From positions 72,690,499-72,754,498 of the forward strand of contig OY744605.1 of assembly GCA_963556255.1 (NCBI GenBank): a stretch of 64,000 bases of DNA. The letters run 5' to 3'. Shown one piece after another: positions 27,015 through 58,000 of the stretch. Within the stretch, counting starts at the first letter, position 1. The number at the start of each line of letters is the position of its first letter. The notes under the pieces were generated by a model, which was not told where the DNA came from, searched no databases, and saw only the letters and a program-made list of their open reading frames with translations. The DNA is from Allolobophora icterica. Taxonomy: Eukaryota; Annelida; Clitellata; Crassiclitellata; Lumbricidae. Position numbers and translations under genes: made by a program.

Positions 27015-27640
27015 TTAGATGCATCTGGATGGGCAAGTGGGGTGTCTGGATGGTACGTGGATGTCTGGATGGGTATGTGGGTGTCTGGATGGTATGTGGG
27101 TGTCTGGATGGTACGTGGGTGTCTGGAGATCTGGATGGGTATGTGGGTGTCTGGATGGGTATGTGGGTGTCTGGATGGTATGTGGGTGTCTGGAACTCTG
27201 GATGGGTATGTGGGTGTCTGGATGGGTATGTGGGTGTCTGGATGGTATGTGGGTGTCTGGGTGGACAAGTGGGTGTTTGGATGGGCAAGTGGATGTCTGG
27301 ATGGTACGTGGGTGTCTGGATGGGTATGTGGGTGTCTGGATGGACAAATGTGTGTCTGGATGGGCATGTGGGTGTCTGGGTGGACAAGTGGGTGTTTGGA
27401 TCGGTAAGTGCGTGTCTGGATGGGTAAGTGGGTGTCTGGATGGGCAAGTGTGTGTCTGGATGGACAAGTGGGTTTGCATGGGTAAGTGGGTGTCTGGATG
27501 GACAAGTGAGTTTGGATGGATAAGTGGGTGTCTGGATGGGCGTGTGGGCATATGAATTGGCATGTGTATGTCTCGATGGGCGTGTGGATGTCTGGATGGA
27601 CAATTGGGTGTCTGGATAGATATGTGAATATGTTTGTATT
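27015..27640. repeat. Minisatellite, unit about 20 bp
   Basis: About 30 imperfect copies of a unit like ggatgggtatgtgggtgtct. All open frames across it are artefacts of the array. Confidence 0.9.
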
Positions 27641-28073
27641 GCCATGTGTGTTAAGCTGATTTTCATCCTATTCAAATCGAAATGGAAAGCTATTGAACTG
27701 ACCTTCCTATGGCTTCGCTGCGCAGCCTTCGAGGCTTTTATCAAATTAGAAATTCGTGCTTAATGTCAATTATTATAATTAAATAATGCACTTGTGTAAT
27801 TACTTTCGTGAATATGGCCTGTGAGCTGGGGCATTGATTTACTGACTCGTTGATTAACTGACTTGCAGACTGTGTTCTAACCTTCCCAATCGAACACCAG
27901 TTGATACATTCGTATCCGACGAATATGACACATATGTAGTTTGGCTTTGAGCTGTGTTTGTATTTTGTCAGCGAATCAGACTTTAGTACGATTATGTTTT
28001 ACTAAAAGAGCAATATGTTTATAAGACAACATTAACATGTTTAAGATCTTCTATGCTTAACAACACAGTGCTG

Positions 28074-28104
<31 letters not shown>

Positions 28105-28194
28105 TGTATGTATGTATGTATGTATGTATGTATGTATGTATGTATGTATGTATGTATGTATGTATGTATGTATGTATGTATGTATGTATGTATC
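28074..28194. repeat. (TATG)n microsatellite
   Basis: About 30 perfect TATG units. Confidence 0.97.
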
Positions 28195-29890
28195 TATTGT
28201 ATTGTATTTATTTAAAGCACTTGCTAGACAGCCACGTCCCACACGTACGTTGGTTTTGCCCATCCAGCCTTTGCCGGGCAACCTGTTCGGGTTCTAGAGG
28301 GCCAGCTGCGAGGTCCGTTACAGGCCCTGCATTGTTGGCCCAACGTCGGCAATCTACCACTTGTCCATCAGTCGAGCCTGTGAGGGTCAGCTGCAGGACC
28401 CACACTAGTGGCCCGGCGTGGGCAAGTCTGCAGAGAACCACCAGACGTGGTTGTGCAGATCTAGTACTACAGAACCAACAACAATTGTGGCCCAGTGTTA
28501 GTAAGCCAACGTCCTGCCACTGTTCCAAGCAGCGGCATTCATTGGGTCCATGATCGACGGTCTGTGTGATGCAGCTATTGGCAAATGTTTGCCAGCTATG
28601 TGGCCTGCTGACCTTCACAGCTTCAGTAGATTGAATTATCGAGTTATTAGATGCTCCGGTCTCAAGAGAACATAATTCTAAAAGAACTGTGCACTTTCTG
28701 AGATTGGAGTCAGCAACTGTAAGCAGCCCATAGCTATTACAAGATTCACAGCAATGCATTTAATGAAAATAATAATAATTCTACTTAACACCATCCATCC
28801 TATCACAGAGAATGAAAACAACTTTTCAGTTGGATTAGTGCTGAATTTAAAAAAATGGAACATATAATTTTGATTTAATTAATTATAACATCTTATTTAA
28901 ACGTAGGGATCACTCCGTTCACATAACTGTTTTTTTTTACCATTCTTAAACTAAAATATTTTAATATAATTTAAATGGCACTTAAACGAATAATAATTCG
29001 TCGCCACAGTCATAAATTGTAAAACGCACCCACACAGAGGCAGAGAAGAACTCTATTATTTGAACTAAAGAAAAGGATCAGGAGGATGGCAATGAATGCG
29101 GTCACCATGGAAACTCATGACGCTCCGTCTAACGAAGACGGGCCTACAGACTGGACATGTTAGGAGGAAGCGAGCCATAGAATAGTTGAGAAATCGGTCT
29201 CGTGCTGTGGACGATCCATCGAAGCCATCCTAACAATGAAAAGCCTGCATGCTAACCCGGACATTGAATTCAGTGAACGACTACCGGTATATCACGATGC
29301 AGTCAGAGCGAACATATAACAAAGGAATCGACAAGATTTGTAGAATTAGCGTACAAGTCGTACAAACGATCGATCGAATAGAAATTGTGCAGCTTCGAAT
29401 CACGTGTCGTCGAAGTTGCGTGTAAGTGTAACTAGGTGCAAGCGATACGGAATTTTATTATGGTAACGAGGAATCGTAGTGATGATCTTTACTTCCTTCC
29501 ACGGATCCACATCTAACGATCAACCTAAACCTTGGATTTACCTAAGTTTCTGCAACATTGGAATTCGTCGAACCACAAATATAGTGCATGATGATGAATT
29601 CCTTTGAACTTACTCCATATAATGTAATGAAAAACCTTCCCGTTTCTGAAAGTTTTACACGAGAGAATCAAAGACCTGCCTCTGCCAAGCAAGATATGCA
29701 TAATGTAATCGGCGGAGAATAGGCCTATATAGGTAGTTTGAGGTATTTGTAGAATGTCAATTTGAAAATCGGTTAATATTTTCAAAACATCTAGGCTATC
29801 TCAAATCCGGTGTCTTTATGATTATAAATCCTAAGGATGTGTTTCACTACCGATATCGACGAATGAGAGGCACCATGCGACATCTACGCG
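28195..29890. other. Intergenic stretch with an unclassified degenerate repeat
   Basis: A block beginning attgtattgtatttatttaaagcac at 28198 has the look of a LINE/SINE end. Diverged internal units (gttggcccaacg, gtggcccggcg, gtggcccagtg) follow to about 28510. Beyond that I see nothing supported. Confidence 0.4.
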
Positions 29891-29894
29891 ATCA

Positions 29895-30370
29895 TTTTGT
29901 GTCTTCGGAATTTATCTGCGACTAAGCTTATGACCAATTATTGCTTATGTCATCTGCTATCGACAACGATCCGCCATTTTGAAATATTGCATTCGATTTT
30001 CCCGTCTCCTAAAATCGATTGTTCTGTCTCTGCAATATCTATGACGCTTCGTGCTTCATCAACATATTCATTCGATGGATTGCCGTAAAGCTTCTCATCC
30101 TACATCTTTTGATTTAAGTGCTGCATTTGATACTGTTGATCACGGTGTTTTGTTGTCACGATTCTGTACGTCCTCTGCGGGATCGGATTCTGTTGTTCTC
30201 TGGATATCTTCTTACATCAGCAATCATTCTGGACAATTTGCAATGAATACATCTCCCACTGAGCCTTCTACTTATGTCGCTCAAGTGTTTTCTATCTCTA
30301 AATCGACGGATGCACACTGCAATGCGCGGCTGATATTCTACATCGTTGTCTCTGTCACATATTCCTCAGA
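29895..30370 (+). pseudogene. LINE reverse transcriptase fragment (L2/CR1-like)
   Basis: The peptide DLSAAFDTVDHGVLLSRF at about 30110 is the diagnostic RT catalytic-region motif of L2/CR1-like LINEs. Upstream pieces lie in other frames, so the fragment is frameshifted and short. Confidence 0.65.
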
Positions 30371-31030
30371 CTGAACTTTGCTTATCTCCTCTGCGCGTTT
30401 GGTTCTGTTTTAATGATCTCGCAATAACAAATATTAGCCTACATAACGAATGAATAATATGACATTAACGGCTAGACGTCAATACTTGAATCACAGGCAT
30501 ATGACACAGGTATAAATCGTGTAGGGGCAAATCTCTTAACAACCAACCAGCGTATGCAGTCTTTCTCTTCACATTCATCTATCGAATTGGCAGGATCAAA
30601 ATCCTGCTAGCAGAAAAATAAAAACTCGACGTAACCGATGATCAAGTGTCAAACCAAGGTTTAGCAACGAAGTATAGAGAAGGAGGCATTTGGAAAACAA
30701 TGCCAAAAAGGTGGTCAGTATTTTCCTGGGCAATGGTCATTATGTTTACTGGACAATGGTCAGTATGCTAACTAAAAATTGCTCATTTATATGTACTGGA
30801 CAGCAGTCGTATACCTTTGTTCAAAATTATTCAATCATCATCCACTATTGGTCATCCAGTGTTCAGTATTGTCAAAAGTTGGCTATATTTCCTGTCGAAC
30901 CGATTGTCACAAATGCTATTCAACCTGTTCATGATTTGAAAAGCACAATAATTTTTTCCCACTTTATCATCATAACAGTCCACATCCAACTTATCCATCC
31001 ATACACCCAAGACCGAATCCATGCCGTCCA
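30371..31030. other. Intergenic stretch, nothing recognised
   Basis: AT-rich sequence with short internal echoes (gtcattatgtttactggacaatggtcagtatg). No supported gene. Confidence 0.35.
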
Positions 31031-31032
31031 AC

Positions 31033-31295
31033 TATCCATCCATCCATCCATCCATCCATCCATCCATCCATCCATCCATCCATCCATCCATCCATCCATC
31101 CATCCATCCATCCATCCATCCATCCATCCATCCATCCATCCATCCATCCATCCATCCATCCATCCATCCATCCATCCATCCATCCATCCATCCATCCATC
31201 CATCCATCCATCCATCCATCCATCCATCCATCCATCCATCCATCCATCCATCCATCCATCCATCCATCCATCCATCCATCCATCCATCCATCCAT
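31033..31295. repeat. (CCAT)n microsatellite
   Basis: About 65 perfect CCAT units, degenerating to about 31490. Confidence 0.97.
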
Positions 31296-31586
31296 TACTC
31301 CATCCATCCAACAAACCAACCAACCATACATCCATCCATCCAACTATCCATCAATTCATCCATGCATTCATGCATCCACCCACCAATCCATCCATCTATT
31401 CCATCCATCCATCAATCCATTAATCCATTCATCCATATATCCATTCATCCATCCATCCAACCAGCCAGCCATCTAGCAATCTATCCATCACACGGGCTGC
31501 TGCTCCTATCAGTACTTGATGCGAACTTCTAGAACACAGTGGCGGGGCTTCAGCTGTCAATCTGTCTTTACGTCTTCTGTACACAG

Positions 31587-32957
31587 GATGTCAGAGTGTA
31601 GCACTGTAGCTTGTTCGGCTCGGTTATGCTTCGGACGCCAGAAGTCGTGTTTCATCATAAAAGTAAGATGAACGACACGTTTTTACATCCGTCTCCCAAA
31701 TGACTTTCTAGAAAAATAAAGACTTCTATAGCGCCGTCATCCAGTGAAGGAATTGTAGAAAAAAGACGGGGGAGGGGGTGAACATTTTATCCGTATTTTA
31801 CAAACTGATGTCAACGAAATTTGAAAGCAGCTGATTTCAACGTTAGCAGTTTTGAAAGTCATACTCGAATCAAAATCAAATCATTTGTTGAGAAAATTCA
31901 GAGATGCTTACATGATACACCATAGAAATGTTTTCTCTTTGTCAGAGACTCAGAGTCAAATAATGCTAAATCACACACATAACTGAGGGGGTGTGCAATG
32001 AAGACTTAACTGTGGGGGTCCTACGAAAGACTATAGGAGGGTTTAACCGCCCAACCCTTCCCCGACAATTCCCACCCTGCCGTCATCATAATAAACAAGG
32101 CAACAGTCGATAGTCACTTCAAGCGAAAGTTAAAAAGCATGATCGGTCTGAGAAGCCCTGGCGAAATCCAGTGGATCAGGAAAATCAAGCTTACGAAAAT
32201 TGAGCATGTTGAAGCAGATGGGTCTTCAGGTCATAAGATAGGCCTTAAGATAGAACTTAAGGTCTTGGGTTAAGTCTTACTGTCTAAGGTAGGTCTTAAG
32301 GTCTTAAGATGGGTCTTAAGTTAAGTCTTAAGGTCTTAGGGTAGGTCTTAAGGTCTTAAGATATGCTTTAAGGTCATAAGATAGGCTTTAGATCTTAAGA
32401 TAGGTCTTAAGGTAGGTTTTTCAGGTCATAAGATAAGTCTTACGGTCTTTAGATAAGATCTTAAGTTAGGTCTTAAGGTCTTAGGGTAGGTCTTAAGGTC
32501 TTAAGATAGGTCTTAAGGTCTTAAGTTAAGTCTTAAGGTCTTAAGATAGGCTTAAAGGTCGTAAGATAGGTCTTAAGGTCTTAAGATAAATCTTACGGTC
32601 CTGACTGTTAGACCTCAGGAGCATTCAGGAAATGACAGGATCCACAGACCTGTGAGACCAGACATCGTTACTTCGGACCAGCCATATAAAAAGTATATAA
32701 TGCCTGAGAGCCCAAACAGCATCCTGATGCGAGGCATAACAAAAGACAAAGTGTGCGTTGAGAACAATATTCTAATACATTACTGTAGACCGTTAAACAG
32801 TGAATGAACTATTATTGATTGTATGACTTTGGATTAATTTCCAGATGAATTACGCAGGACGACCGGATGGCTTTCCGTTTTACGTAAGGACCGTGCGGAC
32901 GTCCTTCCATACAAAGACTGCCATGGACTGGAACAGTGGCGAGCCATTCTGCTCTAA
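31587..32957 (+). pseudogene. Remnant of a tandem AprA-like paralogue (last two exons)
   Basis: 31587-31662 matches exon 14 of the intact gene at 34952-51842, including the acacag acceptor and the following donor/intron start (aaagtaag, atgaacgacacg). It is 76 bp instead of 69 and contains in-frame stops. 32845-32957 matches exon 15: tttccag acceptor, then a start like ATGAATTACGCAGGA, and the tail gactgccatgga and ttctgctct followed by a gatgaatca-rich flank. Deletions break its frame. Order and orientation are preserved. No earlier exons are visible, so it is a truncated, dead duplicate. Confidence 0.8.
32225..32600. repeat. Minisatellite (AGGTCTTAAGATAGGTCTTA type)
   Basis: About 18 diverged units of roughly 20 bp rich in ggtcttaag, inside the remnant intron of the AprA-like pseudogene. 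Confidence 0.85.
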
Positions 32958-33695
32958 TTCACCATCATGATTTACTGATGAATCACGCTCTGCCACCATG
33001 CCTATAAACATTTAATTGGACCTCCATTTCATTGGACATCAGGATTGGTCTAACCCCCCACATCGAATGGGAGAACAAATCCCCACTCTGGCCGACTTAT
33101 ATATAAGAGGCTCAGAAGTCACTCGGAACTGTAAATTACTCCGAGATAACATGTGTTTTCGATTAAATATATAGTACATAAATTAAATATATTGTCGGAA
33201 ATAAACAACCCTTCAGTTTTTATCCAGAACGTGAAATCCCCTGCCCCCCCCCACTTCTGGCAACCCTGCATGGGAGATCGTTCTCACAATCCTCAAATCC
33301 CTCCCCCATTGGAAGACGCCACTGCCTGGAACCTTAATGGACACTGCATTGACACGCTATCGTGGAGACTGAACACGAAAGCATATTTCAGTTGATGCGA
33401 AGATCCTTTCGATTTAACCATTGCGTGCAAATCACCATTCGAATGTTCGGCTTTCCATTGAAGCCTGTTGTTTGTTATGCAAAGGCTTCTCGCAGACGAC
33501 ATAGAAACCTAAGTTTGTCTCTTTTTGCTCAGCTGCTTAAAATAAACGATTAATCGATACTACATCCGGAAAACGTTTATCATACATTGTTAAGGCTCAA
33601 TCGAGCTCCTGCTATCTGTATACGCTATCGATCCAGTCGTCAATTCATCCGACCAATCAACATCCGATCGATCAATCAGTCAGTCTGTCACTCGG
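32958..33695. other. Intergenic stretch, nothing recognised
   Basis: A run of Cs (33240-33252) and unremarkable sequence; no supported gene. Confidence 0.35.
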
Positions 33696-33697
33696 TC

Positions 33698-33782
<85 letters not shown>

Positions 33783-33783
33783 G
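33696..33783. repeat. (CAGA)n microsatellite
   Basis: About 21 perfect CAGA units. Confidence 0.97.
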
Positions 33784-34164
33784 GCAATTGATATAGCGTT
33801 TAATCCAGGTAACTTGCATATTGAGTGAGTTGTCCAGACGTTTGAATGATTATAATTATTGTGACCTGAGCACACTTGGTTGATCGAGATATAGGTATAG
33901 CTGTTTCTGTGACATCCGAGTCTCCAGACGAAGGGCACAGAGATACCTCAGCTGGGATAATGACAGTGACAGTGTGTTAGTGTGTAAGATAGATAGATAG
34001 AGGGACAGATAGAGGGACAGGTAGAGGGACAGATAGAGGGACATAATTTGTTCGGTACCCAGTCCTCGATGACTCGTTAACCATCAGATGAATTCCCATT
34101 TTAACGCGACTATACTTTCGTCTGTTTTAATAAAAAAATGTAACTTAATTCATAAGAAATTTTA

Positions 34165-34350
34165 CCATCTCTAAACCATTGCAAAGGTCGAGCGCTCGCC
34201 TTCTAACGCCATGTTTCGTGGATTCGAGCCCCTCCCTTGCGACGATTAATATGCTACTGCATGAAAACCTTGCACAAAAGATACAACACAGCGCCATCGA
34301 ATGATGCCTGCAATAGAATTGTTGCGCTATACGAATATTAAACTAAGAAA
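34165..34350 (+). mobile_element. Possible tRNA-derived SINE
   Basis: The segment gtcgagcgctcgccttctaacgcc followed by gtggattcgagcccc resembles the D-to-T-arm region of a tRNA with polymerase III A- and B-box-like words (B-box consensus GGTTCGANNCC). An unrelated AT-rich body and tail follow. Mature tRNA folding is not supported. Confidence 0.45.
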
Positions 34351-34515
34351 ATAATTTAATCTAGTATAGTATAGTGACTTCTGCAGCGCCATTATCATAA
34401 AACATAAAGCGAACTCATAAGTAACATCATATTCCCTTAGCGAAGCACAACTAAATGTCTGGGAAGTTATCAGCCTAGCAAACTTTAATGCAGTAACACG
34501 GCTATGATCGCAATC

Positions 34516-34650
34516 GTAATCTCCAAACTTCTAAAGCGCCACTCGAAGGCCAAGCCCAGGGCACCAGCCCATTCACGAGTGCTGCGTCAAATCAGAGTGG
34601 GTTTTCCAAAGAGTAGTCCAAAGGTGGTCTAAGTCCAGTTACCATGGGGG
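34516..34650 (-). mobile_element. LINE 3'-end fragment (TCTAAAGCGC family)
   Basis: Same family and orientation as 26771-26900 and 44418-44510 (cttctaaagcgcc, then gcaccagcccattcacgag). Confidence 0.6.
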
Positions 34651-34951
34651 CCAGATCACGAGAGGAGTGTGGATCAAATAGAAGCACCACAGACTTTAAA
34701 CAGAGGTTATGAAGAGTTTAAATTCTATTTCTTGTTGGTTAGTAAAACTGAATCCCTAGACGAGACATTTCTTTATCAATCGTCATCGTCACTTATCAGC
34801 TGCATGCTGCTATCTCGAACCACCTGTTAACTTTCTCTCCCATAGCCAGTTCGAGGCTATTCGCTGATTAACTTATCAATCGATTGTCGAATTGACAGAC
34901 ATCATTAGTTGGGAGCTTGACCAGAAGCAGCTGCAAGTGATCGTCTTCTGA

Positions 34952-51842
<16,891 letters not shown>

Positions 51843-52112
51843 TTCACCAACTGATTCATCGATGAATCAACGATTCCAAAAACATTTTCTCATTTGCTGC
51901 CAACACCACTTCCATTTAAACATTACATGAAAATCACGTGCAAACTAACTGATCTCATTCGAGTGTTTTCATTTTAAATCCACATTCATAGGGATACAGA
52001 GACATACTGACAGAAAGACACACATATACTACAAACCATAATTCACTGGACCTTTCTCACTAAATTCCTAAGTGAGAATCTTCCTGTTAATATTATTCAT
52101 CCTGCATTTACG

Positions 52113-52118
52113 AATAAA
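52113..52118 (+). promoter_or_regulatory. Candidate polyadenylation signal of the AprA-like gene
   Basis: AATAAA 271 bp after the stop codon at 51842. It is a plausible site with no independent support. Confidence 0.4.
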
Positions 52119-52204
52119 GTTAGCTTCTGTAAGTTACGTCACTTCTCACTCTCTCTTTTTGGCAACAGCTGTCTCTCGATCCTGTTTGTTACGTCACTGC
52201 TGTT

Positions 52205-52695
<491 letters not shown>

Positions 52696-52985
52696 GTAAG
52701 TAGCCTTTTAATAATGCAAGTCAAACGCTCACATTTTACAAAACTTAGTTTATGCGTATAAATGTTACTTTCCTTGGATCAGGAAAAGCCAAACACGGCC
52801 CGTCAACTATTAGCAGCTACTTTGAGCGCTTCTGATGCTTGCTTCAAGATAAGCTTTTCGAATAATGCGAGTTCATTGGTAGCCGATGATGCAGTCTACA
52901 TATTCGAAGTATAGCACCCGGCAAGACTAGACCATATCCACGATATCCTTGGCAACAGATGTTGTGTTGCTGGAATCTGTAGGCC

Positions 52986-53262
52986 CAGTGACGGCGATCT
53001 TGTTCGACAGGTGGGGGGGGGACACTTTAGAAAAGATGTGGTCAAAAAAAAGAGTTTTCACCTGAACTTGTCAAAAACGAGGTAAAAAAATTTGTTCGCG
53101 TGTGAATTCATTCTAACAAAATTTGTTCGCACTACACACGATAAAATTTGCTGACCTTTTTGGTCTTTCATCAAAATTTGGGGGGGGGAATGTATGGTGT
53201 GTCCCCCCACTCTAAAAGGTGGGGGGTCTAGTTCCCCTCGACCCCCCGGATCGCCGCCCATG
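52986..53262. mobile_element. hAT-type MITE (277 bp)
   Basis: Ends CAGTGACGGCGATC and the inverse of CATGGGCGGCGATC, with a perfect 8-bp duplication TGTAGGCC (52978-52985 and 53263-53270). Interior has G-runs and no frame. Confidence 0.8.
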
Positions 53263-53504
53263 TGTAGGCCTATAGCTCCGTTCTGAAGGCTTTATACAAG
53301 AGCATATGGAAATTAGCTTTTACCAACCACATAGTGCAGCCATGCGGTGATTATTGTAGGTGTCATTAAACTTATCCAAAAGAGAAAATTACATGCGGTT
53401 GACTTGACAACCATCACAGAAGTGGACTCGGACGCAGTATACCCGCGAATGGACATCTGCAAGCAAAAGATTTAAAATCCAATAAAAGTACACACTGTTT
53501 TCCA

Positions 53505-53939
53505 ATGAAATTTGGCAGCAAGATCTTGAAGCTTACTTACTTTCACACTCGTGGTATTTCCTTCTGTTTGTTATGTCACTGCTCTCTTTTTGGTTCCCAC
53601 TTTCTTCCGTTCTGTTTCTTACGTTGCTGCTGTCTCTCTGGCACTCGCGATCTTTCTTCTGTTTCTTACGTCACTTCTTCGCTGTCTTTTTGGCACTCGC
53701 TGTCTTTATTTCTGTGTGTTACATCACTGCTCTCGCTCTCTCTCTCATTCCATTTCTTTCTTCTGTTTGACACGTCGCTGTCCTCTTTGGTACCCGGTGT
53801 CTTTCCTTCTGTTTGTACGCCAATACTCTCTCTCACCCCTGTTTTTCCTTCTCTTTGCTACATCACTTCACTCTTTTATTGTCACTTGCTTTCTCCTTTT
53901 TCACTTCACTTCACTTCACTTCACTTCACTACACTCTTA

Positions 53940-54038
<99 letters not shown>

Positions 54039-54170
54039 ACGGTCTTCCTTCTCTTTGTAAGATGTTCAACCTTTCTGTTTTTGACGCTTTTGGTCTTTCC
54101 TTCTCTTTGTTATATCACTGTTCTCTCTCTCTCTGTGTCTTCCACTCTTTCTCACTGTTCGTTACAGCAT
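53505..54170. repeat. Pyrimidine-rich minisatellite and (CT)n array
   Basis: Degenerate repeats of ttctgtttgttacgtcactgctctc, short cttcacttca copies (53901-53930) and a perfect CT block (53943-54033). Confidence 0.9.
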
Positions 54171-55082
54171 TTCCTCCGACTCTGGGACAGCAGTCGCAGC
54201 AGATACTGACAGTGAGACAGACATTAAACCTCACAATCACTGGAAACATCCATAACACAGTTTTATTCAAAATGGCGCTGTCGATGTCTCCACATCAGCA
54301 TAGAACAACAACAACCCTCGACATGCCCAAAAGAATGAGGGCAGTTTAATGAGGTGCGATGACCTCCAGCCATTGCTTACTTCAAAGCTCAGCCCAGTCT
54401 TAAAAACATATATGAACTAATTATATAAAACATATATGAATATATATATATGAACATGGATGTAGTCTGTAGACTCCTTAACAGTATTAAATGACATCTG
54501 CACACAATTAAATAGTCTCAAAGGCGTGTGTAACAACAACCTCATACTGTTCAACTAGAGCATTAGTCAGAGTAATGCTGGACTTCACCAATCCACTGGG
54601 CCGCTAGAAGGATGGCACTGTAAGCAAATATTTATATAGCACCTATACACGATACAGTTTGGATGAAGCATTGGTCATTGAACACAAAATGCAGTTACTG
54701 AAAAGACTGCAGTCTTACTGCAGAATAAATACATGTACAAAATCAATAAAATTTGTTCTCAAACCAGATGAAATCAGTCACAGAATTAAAATAATCAACC
54801 ACTTCCATACCATGGTTTCCATCATCAGTGGTATCAGCAGCAGTTATTTGTAGAGGTACTATGATTTTAAGCCTTCCTGAATTAGATATCTGCAGCTTGC
54901 TTCTTTCTGCTCCAGATTTGGCAATCGCTTAGTAAATCATTTGTACAATTATAGATTTGATTAATCGATAACCGTTCATCACTATAAACATCTGTCATTA
55001 TGACGGCAACAGAACAGCTCTCAGGAGATGACACGTGATGTTCTGGTTGAGTGGGTGTGGTGCCAATTTCTCCCTCCTGTCA
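54171..55082. other. Between the AprA-like and seipin genes
   Basis: No supported gene. Probably includes the seipin 3' UTR (minus strand). The plus-strand frame at 54659-54853 has no recognisable feature. Confidence 0.4.
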
Positions 55083-58000
55083 TCAAAGTTTTCTCTTTCT
55101 GACCATGGTCACAGTTGACTTGTCATTGGTTGACTCCAAATCTAAACCAACTGCTGTGAGGTTTTCTAGAGAGCGAACCTTTCGTTTCACACGAACTTCA
55201 GAATCACTTGAATCGCCCTTTGACAAATGTTCTAAAAACAATGAAATACCAGATAATTCAGGTTAAACCGGGTATTCTCAGATTGTATTTACACAGGTTG
55301 TAATTCATTCATTGGATGACCTAAAGACACCAGCAAAACCTAATTTTCATCACAGTATATACAGTTTCAAATTGATGTCTTATGCATTTTTAGGATGGCA
55401 CCATAAAAGAATAACTGCCATTCACTGGGAATTCCATCTAGTATCAAACACAGGTTGCTGAACACTTTGAAAGGCGACTGGGAAACCAATTCAGCTCGTT
55501 GTTAAAGTGTTAACGCCTTGACAAAGCTATGAAAACCCTTTACATGCAACTAGAGTCTGTTTTTATCTCAATTCATCACAAGTACACACTCCCCTAAAGC
55601 ATGCCTCTTGTAGATCAAAACTAAGCAGCACAAGTCTTAAACTGTATCTAACACAGCTTAGAAAAGCAAAAATGCCATAATATGGATTACCAGAACTATA
55701 CTGAAAAGCTTTCGAACTTTAATTAAAAGTAATCACTTAAAATTAAAAAAGTATGAAATTCTTCACTACTTTGAGCTTTCTTATGTAACCAAATTCGTGA
55801 AATACTGACCGAATCCATCTTCTTGGTCATCTTCTGCTGACACATTGCCCTTCGTCGTCTTTTGCATTTCAGAAGTAGATTTTGCCAAAAATGCCAACCA
55901 CGAGAAGAGCGCAATGATCGACAGAAAGAAGAAATTGGAAGAAATTCCAAAGAACGCAGATATCGTTGGCCAGTAAAACAGAAGATATCTGAAACAACAG
56001 AACAGCTGAAAAAATGCTAAAACGCACAAGTATGCACACAACCTAAGTAATGTCTGAGTTGGTCATTGCAGATTGATTGGCTCTTTGGTTAATTAACTGA
56101 TTGGTTGCAACAAGAAGGTTTCTAATTAATAAAGTCCTGAAGTACCTTTGAGAGGTAATTAAAGGCCACTATATTATATGCATGTATATACAATCAATCA
56201 ATCAATCAGAATTTATATAGCACCCCTTCCAGGTCTCTACTCAATAATACATACATTTATACAGTGCCTGCCCAAAGCACAGTGACAATACCATGTAACA
56301 CAGTGGTTCTCAACCTTTTTTGGCACGCGACACACCTAAACTTGCCACCAAATTTGGCGACACACCACGCAATCGTATGTGAACATTGTTAAAAATGTTA
56401 AAGTTAAACTAGTTTAACATCTTAAATTTTTAACATTTTAAAGAATGAAAATGTTCATGTTGAATCCTTTCCAGTTTCTACGTTAACTTAGTAGCATGCA
56501 GTTACTGAGATTTTGGTCCTGGATTTTCTGTGGATTATTTGCAAATGGAGGATTCACAGTTTTTGTAAGTGCATCACGTAAGCAGGCTGAGAGAGATCTT
56601 CTGACCACTTTATTCCTTGTTTTTCTTTATGTTGATCATCCGAGAAAAACCTTGCTCAGATAAGTAGGAACTATGAAATGAAACCAACTCTTTGATTGCT
56701 TTGCTCGCCAGCATGGGCGTCCGCAGGAATTTTTACAGGGGGCAAAATTTTTTACATGGCACAAAATTTAGTAGGAGGAGTAAAGTGACATGTTTCCATA
56801 TTCATGAACATAGAACACGTGACAACTTTAAAAATAAATAACTGTCAAGGACTTACCTAAATAATTAAGAGGTTTTTGCATTTAAAATCGTGTTGGGCTG
56901 TTATAATAATCATAGTAATAAAAAGATTTTATTTTTGTAACATATTTGCAAAATTCGGTGGCAAATGCCCCCTTGCCCTCCTCCGGACGCCCACCTCTCC
57001 AGTGTATTGTAATGTTCCCCTTTGTATGTCTTAGCCCAGAACTGAGTTCTTGAGGATTGCTTGTACATAACTTTCTAGATTTCTTCTTTCTCATGTTTTT
57101 CTTGATTGGTTTACTAAAACTAGCAGTGGCAGCGTCATTGTTTGCGTATTCACTATTGTTGGTGCTAGAACCCGTCTCATTGCTACCAAAATTTGATTTT
57201 GCATGACCAGTAGAAGATTCGCAACATGTTCGCTTTATACTGATCAGTTTATCCTTTCCAAATGTTGCAATAATGGGTAAAAGTTAACATCGGCGCCATC
57301 GCAAACGTGTAGGGGTCTATGGTGTATAAGATAAACATCATGGCCACCTTAGATTACGATATAATAGAATAGATATTATAAATGGATTGTTAGGAATTCT
57401 CACAGCCTACGTCCGCTAAGCTTCAAGTAAGTAAGTGTAATGTAGAAATGACGGGCGTAGGCTGTGAGAATTCGCGACACACCAATTTTATCGCGACACA
57501 CCAGCGACACACCAGGTTTACGCGACACACTGCCGGTCGATGCGCGACACACTAGTGTGTCGCGACACACCGGTTGAGAACCACCGATGTAACAGATGCA
57601 ACTTAGTTCGATTGAATTCAGTACCATCACTATAGATCAGGGGCATAACTTTGGTCTAGAAAGTGAGAGGTCCCAAATTTCGCATTGTGGTTTCAGAGGA
57701 TATATTGCTACTGTTAGGAATAATTGCATTGTGACTTCACAGAGGATATTGCTTGCTACCACTAGGAATAATATTGCATTGTGATTTCACACACGATATA
57801 TTACCTTAGCAACCTCTTCTAACTTCTTGGAATAATTGCATTGTGATTTCATACAGGACGTGTTGCATTGTGATTTCCCACAGTATTGTTTCTGTAGCAA
57901 CCTCTTGTAATAATTGCGTTGTGATTTCATAGAGAACAAATTGCCATAGCAACGATTGACTAACCTCTGGGAATAATTGCATTGTGATTTCATAGGGGAT

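Noticed and set aside
34165..34240. Functional tRNA gene
   Set aside because: The T-arm-like word is present but the acceptor and anticodon stems do not pair; SINE-like at best.
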